The notes under the pieces: model-generated
What the model saw: the letters and a program-made list of their open reading frames with translations, nothing else
What the model was told of the DNA's origin: nothing
Databases searched by the model: none
Made by a program: the position numbers and the translations under genes
From: Shewanella sp. CG12_big_fil_rev_8_21_14_0_65_47_15
GTDB lineage: Bacteria > Pseudomonadota > Gammaproteobacteria > Enterobacterales > Shewanellaceae
Direction: 5' to 3'
Length of the DNA: 47,044 bases
NCBI RefSeq assembly: GCF_002783505.1
Contig: NZ_PFGL01000003.1
Location: 1-47,044, forward strand
Shown here: positions 17,884 to 26,015 of the stretch, in pieces
How the letters are laid out: the number at the start of each line of letters is the position of its first letter
Numbering within the stretch: the first letter of the stretch is position 1

Positions 17884-18435
17884 TTATTTAGCATACTGAT
17901 ATGTGGAATCAACTTTCCAGGTTCTAAAGCGTAATTCTGTGCCTGCTGGCAGGTAAAAAACCTTAGGTAACCGACTGTCGTAGCGCATTTTTAATTCACC
18001 AGGGATCCGCACAAAGGCTTCCTTCTTCGCCATTTCAAAGCATGCCATCATAGTGCTTGGCCCTTGGGAAACCTCATCGACTTGGTAGTAGTTGTATCCC
18101 CAACCTTTTACCGTCAATTCTTTTAGTTCGCCACTTAGCCCATGCTTGTTGCAGTCAACTAACTGAGTCTGACCAATTTGAATTTCAACGAGATAATCGT
18201 CCTCGTTCTCTAGGGTGGGCAAAGTTAAAATATGTTGAACCATTCCTTGCTTAGGTGCAGGGAACATTTTAGTGACTTCCTGTTCGACATAGTTCACTGA
18301 GTTGAAGCTAGAAACACTGATCATAGGCGCATTTAATCCTGTAGGGGGCGGTGGGCTCACGGCGGCAGCATTAAAAGACAATAGGGCAAAGGTCAAAGGC
18401 AAGACTGCAGCGGCCAATAAATGGGTCTGTTTCAT
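17884..18435 (-). CDS. eco: Ecotin, periplasmic serine protease inhibitor
   Basis: This encodes a 183-residue ecotin. The signal peptide is about residues 1-25, followed by a proline-rich linker (SPPPPTG). The ecotin fold segments [25 protein letters not shown] and LRFRTWKV are clear. The reactive loop STMMAC is the same as in E. coli ecotin, with Met as P1 and the disulfide Cys pair (VDCN and MMAC) kept. Ecotins inhibit trypsin-, chymotrypsin- and elastase-type proteases, protecting cells from host or predator enzymes. The ATG at 18435 has AAGGAG ahead of it; the in-frame ATG seven codons upstream lacks that. Confidence 0.93.
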   Translation of the reverse strand: MKQTHLLAAAVLPLTFALLSFNAAAVSPPPPTGLNAPMISVSSFNSVNYVEQEVTKMFPAPKQGMVQHILTLPTLENEDDYLVEIQIGQTQLVDCNKHGLSGELKELTVKGWGYNYYQVDEVSQGPSTMMACFEMAKKEAFVRIPGELKMRYDSRLPKVFYLPAGTELRFRTWKVDSTYQYAK

Positions 18436-18676
18436 ATTTTCTCCTTGTCGATCCAATTATTCGACAATAGGTTGACCAATCCAACCCCTTGTCACGTTTC
18501 TATTCCTATAAACGGATGTGAATTTAAAAAGGGTTAATCTTTTTGTGCCAATCATAAAAATGACCAATAAAAATCAATATACTGATTTTATTCAGAAAAT
18601 AAAAGCACTACAGACTGGAGTATTTATATAGTGGGCGTTTTATTAATCTTACTTTATGTAAGGCTGCACAGCTGTA

Positions 18677-18925
18677 TCATTTGTTGTAGATAGTCGCCAG
18701 TAACCAGCCAAACACCCCTGCCAATACAGACCAACTTATCAGCCCCATAAAAACGCCACTTACAGATAACTGCCAACCCATTTGTGACCAGTTACCATGG
18801 ATCATATGACCCGTCATGTCCATCATCAGTGAAGGCAGCAGCCATACCAACAGACTACAAATGAGCCAGAATATGGCAAAGGTGAGGGCGGTTGCTAAGC
18901 CAAATTTGGTTGCATTGATTTTCAT
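18677..18925 (-). CDS. DUF5676-like membrane protein
   Basis: This encodes an 82-residue protein with two hydrophobic segments (about residues 9-33 and 51-78) around MMDMTGHMIHGNWSQMGW, a Met/His loop suited to metal contact. It matches my recollection of the DUF5676 membrane proteins found in copper and silver resistance clusters. It is the last gene of the minus-strand copper operon, with GGAGAT before its ATG. Function unknown. Confidence 0.75.
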   Translation of the reverse strand: MKINATKFGLATALTFAIFWLICSLLVWLLPSLMMDMTGHMIHGNWSQMGWQLSVSGVFMGLISWSVLAGVFGWLLATIYNK

Positions 18926-18980
18926 AGATATCTCCTTAAATTATCTTAGACTCAGTATTAGTTTTCACTGTGATGGCTCG

Positions 18981-19424
18981 CTATTGAGACTTCTGCGCGT
19001 CGTGTTCCATCATTTGCTCCATCATCATCTGCATCATGCCCATATGCTGCTCCATCATGCCCATGCGCTTATCCATGTCCATATCAGGTATATTCTTTCC
19101 CGTCTCTTGTTGATTTTTCATGCCCGTTCCCGCTTGTTTCCCCATCATGCCGTCATTCATCATATGCATGCCTTTTTGCATGGCCTCCCAATGCTGTTGC
19201 ATCAACTCCCGATGTTTTTCCGGGTTCTTCTCCTGTTTGATGTTGTTCATCAAAGACTGCATGGCCTGCATATGCTCATGCATTACCGTCATTTGATCTT
19301 GGCTCATCATCTCCATTGCCATATCGCCACCTTGCGAACGAGCCTGCGGCTGTTCAACGACCGCTAACACAACTGGTGATGCTAGTAGGGATGAGATGAC
19401 GATTGCATTAATCAGTTTTTTCAT
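18981..19424 (-). CDS. Met/His-rich periplasmic protein, probable copper binder
   Basis: This encodes a 147-residue protein with an N-terminal signal peptide (MKKLINAIVISSLLASPVVLA). The mature part is packed with Met and His, in runs such as MAMEMMSQDQMTVMHEHMQ and MEQHMGMMQMMMEQMMEHD. Such runs bind Cu(I) through thioethers in CopK/PcoE/CopC-type proteins, so periplasmic copper buffering is likely but not proven. No known family motif beyond the composition. It is part of the copper operon. Confidence 0.75.
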   Translation of the reverse strand: MKKLINAIVISSLLASPVVLAVVEQPQARSQGGDMAMEMMSQDQMTVMHEHMQAMQSLMNNIKQEKNPEKHRELMQQHWEAMQKGMHMMNDGMMGKQAGTGMKNQQETGKNIPDMDMDKRMGMMEQHMGMMQMMMEQMMEHDAQKSQ

Positions 19425-19440
19425 GGTTTTTTCCTCAGTT

Positions 19441-20103
19441 TCATTCAGGTTTTTTTGCAGAACTGTCGAGTTTTATTTTTGGGATCCATGCTGGTGTTTG
19501 GTGCATATAGGCGCCATATTCATCACCAAATTCTGCCAATGCCAGTTGTTCTTCGTGCCTGGCCAGACGCACATACATCAGCACCAAGATGGGGAACAAC
19601 ACTAGGGTGGGTAGGGTTGGCCATTGAAGTAGGAAGCCAAACATGATCAGAATAAATGCGAGGTATTGCGGATGCCGGCAGCGGGCGTACCAACCTGTAC
19701 TGGCTAGGGTTCGTGTTTGCTGCGCCTTATGCAATACACTCCAGGCGGAGGACAATAAAATGAAACCCATGACAATGAGCAGGTTGCTGACAATATGTAG
19801 TGGATCCCAATGGGGGTTGCCTTCGAAGCCAAGCAGGGTATGTAGCAGGTGACCGTTGTCATGGGAAAAGAAATCCACATCGGGATAGTGCTTGGTAAGC
19901 CAACCGGAGAGGAAATAGATACTCAATGGGAAGCCATACATCTCGGTAAAGAGTGCGACGATAAATGCCGAGAAGGCACCGAGGCCGCGCCAGTCCGATG
20001 TGGTCCTAGGTTTAACAAAGCTGAAGGCGAAGAAGATAAAGATGGCTGAATTCAAGATCACCAGTGACCACAAGCCATAGGCAGATTCATCGTGCATCAT
20101 CAT
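19441..20103 (-). CDS. Isoprenylcysteine carboxyl methyltransferase-like membrane protein
   Basis: This encodes a 220-residue integral membrane protein with five or six hydrophobic segments. The C-terminal ICMT/PEMT-type signature is present: TGWYARCRHPQYLAFILI (about 137-154), then RLARHEEQLALAEFGDEYGAYM (about 180-201). These residues bind SAM and the substrate in the family. Related genes are common in copper and mercury clusters, where their substrate is unknown. Its 5' end overlaps the upstream DUF2933 gene by 17 bases, which shows tight operon structure. Confidence 0.85.
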   Translation of the reverse strand: MMMHDESAYGLWSLVILNSAIFIFFAFSFVKPRTTSDWRGLGAFSAFIVALFTEMYGFPLSIYFLSGWLTKHYPDVDFFSHDNGHLLHTLLGFEGNPHWDPLHIVSNLLIVMGFILLSSAWSVLHKAQQTRTLASTGWYARCRHPQYLAFILIMFGFLLQWPTLPTLVLFPILVLMYVRLARHEEQLALAEFGDEYGAYMHQTPAWIPKIKLDSSAKKPE

Positions 20104-20371
20104 TCTCCCGGTTACTCTTAGGATCTAAGTGGCTCCCATCTTTATCTGCCCCATGGGGATCATCGTTAACCTGTCGGTCAAGGTGTTCATGCCTGTGCCC
20201 ATGGTGCATGAAAACGTGCATCAAAGGACAGGCCAATAAAATCAGCAAGGGTAGGAACTCAAATAAATGCTGCCTATGCTCCATAAAGAGGAAGTAACTT
20301 ACCGCAGCTATCATACCTATGGCGGCCCAACCCTGCGGTGTGGACCAAAATGAACACCGTTGTTTAGCCAT
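20087..20371 (-). CDS. DUF2933 domain protein
   Basis: This encodes a 94-residue protein with two short hydrophobic segments (about residues 14-29 and 38-52), then a His-rich stretch LMHVFMHHGHRHEHLD and an acidic tail. The FWSTPQGWAAIGMI...HLFEFLPLLILLACPLMH layout is that of DUF2933 proteins, recurrent partners of copper ATPases. The His cluster suggests metal binding; its function is not known. It overlaps the following methyltransferase gene. Confidence 0.82.
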   Translation of the reverse strand: MAKQRCSFWSTPQGWAAIGMIAAVSYFLFMEHRQHLFEFLPLLILLACPLMHVFMHHGHRHEHLDRQVNDDPHGADKDGSHLDPKSNRENDDAR

Positions 20372-20460
20372 GATCCACCTCTAAAGGTTAACTCGTTATC
20401 ATCAGACACTATCTATCTCTTCTTTATTAGTCCCATGACGTCTTTAAAATCATCGTTCGG

Positions 20461-20814
20461 TCACTCGACATGCAATTCGCCACAGTACATTTGCATCTGG
20501 CAATGGAAGCGATAGACGCCCGCTGGTAATGCTGGTAATGCAATCAACTTGGCTTTATTCAAAGGCAGGGTCTCGCTGATCTCCAGTTCGGGAAACACCA
20601 AGGTTTCAGCGCAGGGCGAAGCGTCTTTACGGATAAACTGCAAACGGGTGGCTTGGTTGACGTGCATTTTAATCCTGGAGGGCTGGTAGATACCGTTTTC
20701 CACCAGAATTGTCATATTATCTTCTTCAAGCGCAGTTTCCTTGGGCCGGTACAGCCAGAACCACCAGATGATAAGTGCAATCAGCAATATGCCGGCGATA
20801 TTCACTATTAACAT
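20461..20814 (-). CDS. Membrane-anchored cupredoxin-like protein
   Basis: This encodes a 117-residue protein with one N-terminal membrane anchor (MLIVNIAGILLIALIIWWFW) and a C-terminal cupredoxin-like beta domain. Possible copper ligands are Cys in SPCAETLVFP and the terminal HCQMQMYCGELHVE. It follows the copper ATPase gene by 16 bases, as expected for a periplasmic partner handing over or receiving copper. The ATG at 20814 with GAGGAG upstream is chosen over an in-frame ATG 19 codons earlier that overlaps the ATPase gene. Confidence 0.85.
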   Translation of the reverse strand: MLIVNIAGILLIALIIWWFWLYRPKETALEEDNMTILVENGIYQPSRIKMHVNQATRLQFIRKDASPCAETLVFPELEISETLPLNKAKLIALPALPAGVYRFHCQMQMYCGELHVE

Positions 20815-20830
20815 AATGCTCTCCTCACGC

Positions 20831-23155
20831 TTAATGTTCCTGAGCTTTAAATAGGCGCAGGCGGTTGGCATTGGTCACCACGGTCAAGGATGAAAATGCC
20901 ATCGCCGCGCCAGCGATCACTGGGCTCAGCAACAGGTCAAAAAATGGGTATAAGACTCCGGCTGCAAACGGTACTCCCGCCACGTTGTAGATAAAGGCGC
21001 CGAACAGGTTTTGTTTGATATTTCGAAGGGTGGCCTTGCTGATCGCAATCGCATCGGCCAGCCCATGCAGGGAGCCGCGCATCAGGGTGATATCGGCGCT
21101 TTCGATGGCCACATCTGTCCCCGTGCCTATTGCAAAGCCGACATTTGCCATCGCCAGCGCAGGCGCGTCATTGATGCCATCCCCAGTCATGCCCACAATC
21201 TCACCCTGCATTTGCAGTTGCTGCACTTTTTGGGATTTCTCCTGTGGTAACACTTCGGCAAAAAATTCAGTGATGCCGGACTTGGCAGCAACGGCTCTGG
21301 CGGTGTCGCGATTGTCACCAGTCAACATGACTACTCGGATGCCGTTTTTTTGCAACCGTTTAATCGCGGCGATGGAATCGTCTTTTATTGGGTCTGCCAC
21401 GGCTATGATGGCCGCAAAGATGCCATCCACGGCGAAGTACATGGGTGTCTTGGCATCCAGAGCTAATTGCTGTGCCTTGTCGACTAGAGAGCCCAAGGTT
21501 ATATTGCGATCATTCATCAGTTTTTCATTGCCAAAGAGTAACATTCGGCCGTCGACGCTGGCTTCAACCCCATGGCCAGCAATGGCATTGAATTGACTGA
21601 CATTCAGAAGCTCGATGCCCCGTTCCTGCGCCGTATCGACAATCGCCTGTGCCAACGGGTGCTCCGAACCCGATTCGAGGCTGGCGGCCAGTTGTAATAC
21701 CCGCGCTTCGCCAACAGCACCTGCGAGGACGATATCGGTAACCTTGGGTGCGCCCAGGGTGATAGTGCCAGTCTTATCCAAGATCATGGCAGTGATTTTC
21801 GATGCGGTTTGCAGCGCTTCGCCATTGCGGATCAACACGCCAGCCTCTGCCGCCTTGCCGATCCCAACCATGACGGACATGGGAGTGGCCAACCCCAGAG
21901 CACATGGGCAGGCGATGATGAGTACAGTCGTGGCCGATACCATGGCGAGGGCCACTGCGGGCTCGGGGCCAAGGTTCAACCAGATCAGGGCACTGACGAT
22001 GGCGACTATCATCACCACAGGCACAAAGTACGCCGAGATCACATCCGCCAGCCGACCAATAGGCGGCTTGGAATTTTGTGCTCGTTTGACCATATTGATG
22101 ATTTGCGCCAGCGCCGTGTCTTTGCCGACGCGGGTTGCCTTGAAGATGATGGAACCTGTCTTGTTGATGGTGCCGGCGGCCAGGATATCGCCTAGTTTCT
22201 TTTCTACAGGCATGGGCTCACCGGTTAACATGGATTCATCGACTGAGGTATGACCCTCAATAACGTCGCCATCGACCGGAATTTTCTCGCCGGGCCGGAC
22301 CCGTACCTTGTCGTCGATAAGGACCTGTTCGATGGCGATATCCAGCTCCTTCTCACTGCGGATCACCCGCGCTGTCTTCGGCTGTAATCCTATCAGGCGT
22401 TTTATCGCTTCCGAAGTGCGGCCGCGGGCCTTGAGCTCCAGTGCTAGCCCCAGATCGACCAAGCCTATGATCATCGCCGTCGCCTCGAAATACACGTGGC
22501 GTGTCATTTCAGGCAGTAGATGGGGGACAAATACTACCAGCATGGAATAGACCCAAGCCGTGCCCGTTCCTAGGGCTATCAGGGTATCCATATTGGCGCT
22601 ATGGTGCTGTAAGGATTTCCAGGCACCGATATAGAAATGCTTGCCCGAAAACGTCATTACGCCCAAGGTGAGTAGGCCAACAAGGAGCCAGGTAATGCGT
22701 TCCGTAATGGTGTTAACCGTCATCTCCCCTATCATCAGGCTATAGATCATCAGCGGCACCCCCAAGGACAGGGCCAAGGTCACCTCCCGCATCAGCCGCT
22801 GGTAGTAGGCGAGATCCGCCTTCTCCTTCTCATCCAGCGCATCGCCTCCTAGCTCACTTCCACTCTCGCCCCCTGTTTCAATCTGAGCGGCTGTGGCCTG
22901 GTAGCCAGCCTGTTCAACGGCCTTCACTAGGCTTGCCACGGGTGCGGTTCCTGTGACTTGGACAGTGCGCTGGGCAAAATTCATTTCAGCACTCGTTACT
23001 CCAGGCACCTGCTGCAGCGCGGTTTCGATCTTGTCAATGCAACTGGCACAACCAGCCCCTTGGATAACTAACTCTAAGGAGGGTGTTGTGTTGAATAGGC
23101 TCTGCTGGTGTTTGCCATGCCTAGGTGAAGCTGAGTCTTGTGTTTCTAGTTTCAT
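20831..23155 (-). CDS. copA: Copper-exporting P1B-type ATPase
   Basis: This encodes a 774-residue heavy-metal ATPase that pumps Cu(I) from the cytoplasm. In order: one N-terminal HMA domain with GAGCASC (residues 33-39), eight membrane segments, the A-domain TGEP (about 311), the membrane metal site CPC in [11 protein letters not shown] (about 416-418), the phosphorylation motif DKTGT (Asp about 460), SEHPLAQA (nucleotide-binding His) and GDGINDAPA. All catalytic residues are present, so it should be functional. The ATG at 23155 lies 8 bases from GAGGAG; GTG at 23158 is the alternative. It is the first intact gene of the minus-strand copper operon, while the genes upstream are decayed. Confidence 0.95.
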   Translation of the reverse strand: MKLETQDSASPRHGKHQQSLFNTTPSLELVIQGAGCASCIDKIETALQQVPGVTSAEMNFAQRTVQVTGTAPVASLVKAVEQAGYQATAAQIETGGESGSELGGDALDEKEKADLAYYQRLMREVTLALSLGVPLMIYSLMIGEMTVNTITERITWLLVGLLTLGVMTFSGKHFYIGAWKSLQHHSANMDTLIALGTGTAWVYSMLVVFVPHLLPEMTRHVYFEATAMIIGLVDLGLALELKARGRTSEAIKRLIGLQPKTARVIRSEKELDIAIEQVLIDDKVRVRPGEKIPVDGDVIEGHTSVDESMLTGEPMPVEKKLGDILAAGTINKTGSIIFKATRVGKDTALAQIINMVKRAQNSKPPIGRLADVISAYFVPVVMIVAIVSALIWLNLGPEPAVALAMVSATTVLIIACPCALGLATPMSVMVGIGKAAEAGVLIRNGEALQTASKITAMILDKTGTITLGAPKVTDIVLAGAVGEARVLQLAASLESGSEHPLAQAIVDTAQERGIELLNVSQFNAIAGHGVEASVDGRMLLFGNEKLMNDRNITLGSLVDKAQQLALDAKTPMYFAVDGIFAAIIAVADPIKDDSIAAIKRLQKNGIRVVMLTGDNRDTARAVAAKSGITEFFAEVLPQEKSQKVQQLQMQGEIVGMTGDGINDAPALAMANVGFAIGTGTDVAIESADITLMRGSLHGLADAIAISKATLRNIKQNLFGAFIYNVAGVPFAAGVLYPFFDLLLSPVIAGAAMAFSSLTVVTNANRLRLFKAQEH

Positions 23156-23223
23156 CACTGAGACTCCTCAAAGTGTTAGTTGCCAGCTATTTACATCTCT
23201 TGTTTAAGCATGGCTCAGTATCA

Positions 23224-23567
23224 TTAATGGTGCCCAGTTTCTTGGTCACCTCGGGCGGTCAAGATCTGGTATTGCTGCGGTGACAACTCCGATAGGCGGT
23301 CGATAAAGGCCACCATGTTCCAGATGCGTTCATCATCGTGTCCAGCCCCCCATGTAGGCATACCCGAGGCTTTGACTCCGTGTTTGATGACCCAGAAGTA
23401 CCGTCTGGCTCTGGTATCCGCACCGGATTCTGAGATTTTACGCTTTGCAACTCATGCTTGGCATCAGGCTCGATCTCAGCCTGGGCTTGCAATGGCGTGA
23501 CAAACCAAGACAAGGCGACTGCAATACTAAAAGCTAGCACAGTTTTAGTGCGGGTAATTTTTCTCAT
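23224..23567 (-). pseudogene. Cytochrome c remnant, haem motif deleted and frameshifted
   Basis: The N-terminal part (from ATG at 23567) gives a good signal peptide (MRKITRTKTVLAFSIAVALS...) and about 28 mature residues to VRIPEPD. The frame then changes near 23403, and the other frame continues RYFWVIKHGVKASGMPTWG...ERIWNMVAFIDRL to the stop at 23224. The C-terminal half matches small monohaem cytochromes c found in copper clusters (KHGxKxxGMPxWG includes the Met ligand). No CxxCH haem-attachment motif is present in either frame, so a deletion removed it. Non-functional as a cytochrome. Confidence 0.85.
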
Positions 23568-23577
23568 GACACTATTT

Positions 23578-23997
23578 TCACGAAACTACCACCTCGCGAA
23601 ACATGTCCGCATCCATATGAAACAACAGGTGGCAATGCCAAACCCAACGGCTCAGATCATGGGGTGAGTCATCATGGTATCGTTTTGCAAAATGACACGA
23701 ATGCGCTGGTTATGTGGCATATGTACTGGTGCGCTGGTGTACTGGGGCCGAATTCGAGGCCATCGAATGACCAAGTGTAGCGCTCCATATTGCCTGTCAG
23801 GCGCAGTTCTAATTCCAGCATCGGTGACTGTTGATCTGTTAGTATGCCTTCACGGGAACGTAGATCAGTCAGTGTCAGCACCCTTCGATCATTATTTCTC
23901 AGTCCTATACCGGGATCGTCCAAGTTGGTGCGCGGCATATCGACGCGCATGTCCACTGAAGGGCCGTATTCGGTGCTGGCGTGTTGTACCTTTTGTG
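23578..23997 (-). pseudogene. CopA/PcoA-type multicopper oxidase remnant
   Basis: Read on the minus strand, this begins abruptly at about 23997 with [20 protein letters not shown] and continues to the segment [14 protein letters not shown]. After an apparent deletion it changes frame to [17 protein letters not shown]. After a second deletion and frame change it ends DLSRWVWHCHLLFHMDADMF and the stop at 23578. These are the C-terminal parts of a periplasmic copper oxidase of the PcoA/CopA type, whose HCHLLxHM copper motif survives. The HxxHGMW motif and the first two thirds of the protein are gone. Confidence 0.85.
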
Positions 23998-24000
23998 ATG

Positions 24001-24315
24001 GCTGATCGGCTTCAGGTTGCTGATCTCATCCTAGATTTGCCCCGGCGTCGTGTGTTGCGGGGAGGGGAGAAAATTGCGCTCAGTCATAAGGAGTTTTGTT
24101 TGCTTGAGCTGTTAGTTCGTCACCATAGCGAGGTATTGCCACGCTCACGGATCGCGTCCCAAGTGTGGGATATGAATTTTGATTCTGACACTAATGTTAT
24201 AGATGTGGCGATCAGACGCTTGCGTGCCAAGGTTGACGAAGGTTTTGAACCGAAATTGATCCATACGGTTCGGGGGATGGGCTACAAGCTGGATGTGGAA
24301 GCAGAAAATGTATAG
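24001..24315 (+). pseudogene. CopR/CusR-type response regulator remnant (DNA-binding domain only)
   Basis: The sequence encodes a complete OmpR-type winged-helix domain: [20 protein letters not shown], then [40 protein letters not shown], and the end RGMGYKLDV. This closely follows copper/silver response regulators. The receiver domain with its phosphorylated Asp is absent. The sequence upstream of about 24001 is the antisense of the multicopper oxidase remnant, so a deletion fused the two. An in-frame ATG at 23998 could still allow a free DNA-binding domain to be made, without an evident ribosome site. Confidence 0.8.
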
Positions 24316-25351
24316 CTTTCATACTTATCCAATATTACTCACCACGCGAGTTATGGCCTTTGTTGCTTTGGCAATAAGCCTGTTACTGATAAGCTACTTA
24401 GTGCAAAATGCCATCGAACATCACTTTGCCGAGCAGGATGCGGAAGAATTACAGGTGATCACGCACGCGATCGAGCGGGTGTTACTTGCTGCCGAGCCGG
24501 AACCTAAGTATTTGCCCTAGTCGCCTCCCACGCCGTTTCTGGTCACCATGGCGTGTATTTTCAGGTACAGGATGGGGATGGCATATTGCTCTATCGTACC
24601 CCGGATGCCAATTTGGGGGAGGCGATGATCACATTACAACCTGTTTGGAAAATCACCCCTGCCTCATTGCAAGTCTGGCAGTTCGCTGGCAAGAGTTACC
24701 GTGGAGTGGTGACGCTGGCTGCCATAGGTCAAGGCCAATACCACATCACTACCGCCATTGACATGGATTTTCACCGCTCTTTCTGGAGGACTTCAAGAAA
24801 AGCCCCTGGCCCATCATGTCACTTGCTGGTTTGTTGGCCCTGTTATCGGCCTAGTTTGGTGTGCACTAAGGCTATGCACCCCTTCGCAGGGGTGCTGACA
24901 GCCTAGCCGATATTGCCCATGAATTGCGCACCCCGCTCACAAACCTTATCACCCAAACACAGGTGGGACTGGGTCGGATTAGGAGTCAAGATGAATACCG
25001 TGAGCTTCTCTACTTTAATTTAGAAGAACAGGAACGGCTCGCTAAGATGGTAGGGGATATGCTTTGGTTAGCCAAGAGCGATCATGATCAGATCAAACTG
25101 ATCACCTTGAAGTTGGATCTCGCGGAAGAAATCAAGGCATTGTTCGATTTTTTTGGGGCATTGGCAGATGAAAAACAAATCAGTCTAAACTTGGCGGGCC
25201 TAGACATTCAAGTTGTGGCCAACCGAGCTTTGTTGCGACGCGCCCTGACAATCTTCTGTCCAACGCCATCCGCCATACTCAGGCCAACAAACCGGTGTGT
25301 GTCAATATCTCTAAGGGGAGTGCAGGCGAAGAGCTGGATAAGGAAGCTTAA
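24308..25351 (+). pseudogene. CopS/CusS-type sensor kinase remnant
   Basis: The start ATG at 24308 overlaps the response regulator stop, as in cognate pairs. Frame 1 gives the first membrane segment and periplasmic start to KYLP, with a stop at 24518. A second frame continues HHGVYFQVQDGDGILLYRTP to about 24790. A third frame gives the second membrane segment but holds stops at 24852 and 24867. The HAMP region is nearly all deleted, joining APLRRGADS to LADIAHELRTPL (H box intact). A fourth shift near 25250 gives NLLSNAIRHT (N box), then a stop at 25349. The rest of the ATP-binding domain is missing. Confidence 0.88.
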
Positions 25352-25460
25352 TAACAAGACGGCGTATCTGCCTCTTCAACGGTTTCATGAATTGACATAC
25401 CCATTGATGTTTTGTTTTTTTAATTATGAGAGAATGATTTTGATACAACATCATTTGAAA

Positions 25461-25537
25461 TGGTACACCCGAGTGGACTCGAACCACCGACCCCTACCAT
25501 GTCAAGGTAGTGCTCTAACCAACTGAGCTACGGGTGC
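25461..25537 (-). tRNA. tRNA-Val (anticodon GAC)
   Basis: This is a 77-nt cloverleaf with encoded CCA. The anticodon loop TTGACAT gives GAC (Val) on a CTACC/GGTAG stem; D arm GCTC/GAGC; T arm GGTGG-TTCGAGT-CCACT (last pair G-U). The acceptor stem GCACCCG/CGGGTGT pairs with one G-U at 1:72. It closely follows E. coli tRNA-Val GAC. It is the last unit of a minus-strand operon. Confidence 0.96.
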
Positions 25538-25586
25538 ACTGTTTACTTTTTAATAAGAAATCAAATTTTATACTCTTTGAAGAGAG

Positions 25587-25663
25587 TGGTACACCCGAGT
25601 GGACTCGAACCACCGGCCCCTACCATGTCAAGGTAGTGCTCTAACCAACTGAGCTACGGGTGC
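25587..25663 (-). tRNA. tRNA-Val (anticodon GAC), second copy
   Basis: It differs from the copy at 25461-25537 by one base in the variable loop (C instead of T). All stems are intact and CCA is encoded. The spacer to the next copy is 49 bases and AT-rich. Confidence 0.96.
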
Positions 25664-25676
25664 ATTGTCTATTTAT

Positions 25677-25761
25677 TGGTGGTCTGAACCACCGACCCTT
25701 ATCGTCTGTCATCAAATGAGTAGGTAGTGCTACTCTTTTTATCCAACTGAGCTACGGGTGC
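25677..25761 (-). pseudogene. Degenerate tRNA-Val, first unit of the operon
   Basis: The 5' part is identical to the tRNA-Val copies (GCACCCGTAGCTCAGTTGG). The blocks AGCACTACCT, TGACA and GGGTCGGTGGTTC are also kept, but extra bases separate them and the 3' acceptor strand is missing. In place of the cloverleaf there are two perfect hairpins, GAGTAG/CTACTC and GGTGGT/ACCACC, the latter ending in ACCACCA. It is promoter-proximal, so it forms the leader of the tRNA transcript. It cannot be a working tRNA. Confidence 0.8.
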
Positions 25762-25806
25762 ATTGTATTACATGTATCAAAAGCATTGCGCTTTGGAACG
25801 AGCGCT

Positions 25807-25835
25807 ATATTAGGGGGATAGCTAATCACTGGCAA
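25807..25835 (-). promoter_or_regulatory. Promoter of the tRNA-Val operon
   Basis: Minus strand: -35 TTGCCA (25835-25830), 17-bp spacer, -10 TAATAT (25812-25807), followed by the GC-rich discriminator AGCGCTCG typical of stringently controlled stable RNA promoters. Transcription would begin about 40 bases before the degenerate first unit. Confidence 0.65.
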
Positions 25836-26015
25836 GCAAAAAAACGAATTTTATTGCCAAATGGTGAATTGCTGTGCAACTTGTCCAGAGTTTCAACAAA
25901 GCCGCTGATAAAACCGCAATTTATTATTCGCCTTACTTCAGATAATCTCCAGAGAATGCATCGAAATCAAACCGATAAACCAAACGGCGGGAGGGTAGAC
26001 CCACCGTTTACTTTA

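Noticed and set aside
18816..19367. Plus-strand open frame of 183 codons rich in His and Leu
   Set aside because: It is antisense to the DUF5676 and Met/His-rich genes; ATG/CAT-rich coding on the minus strand produces it. No ribosome site or family resemblance.
21015..22253. Long plus-strand open frames inside the copper ATPase gene
   Set aside because: They are shadows of the well-supported minus-strand ATPase, with Ala/Thr/Arg-rich composition and no recognisable domains.
23674..24315. Single 213-codon gene on the plus strand
   Set aside because: Its first half is antisense of the multicopper oxidase remnant and only the second half is response-regulator sequence, so it is a chance fusion frame.
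25461..25761. Three spaced repeats that might suggest a CRISPR-like or other repeat array
   Set aside because: The repeats are two full tRNA-Val genes and one degenerate copy, with unequal spacers.
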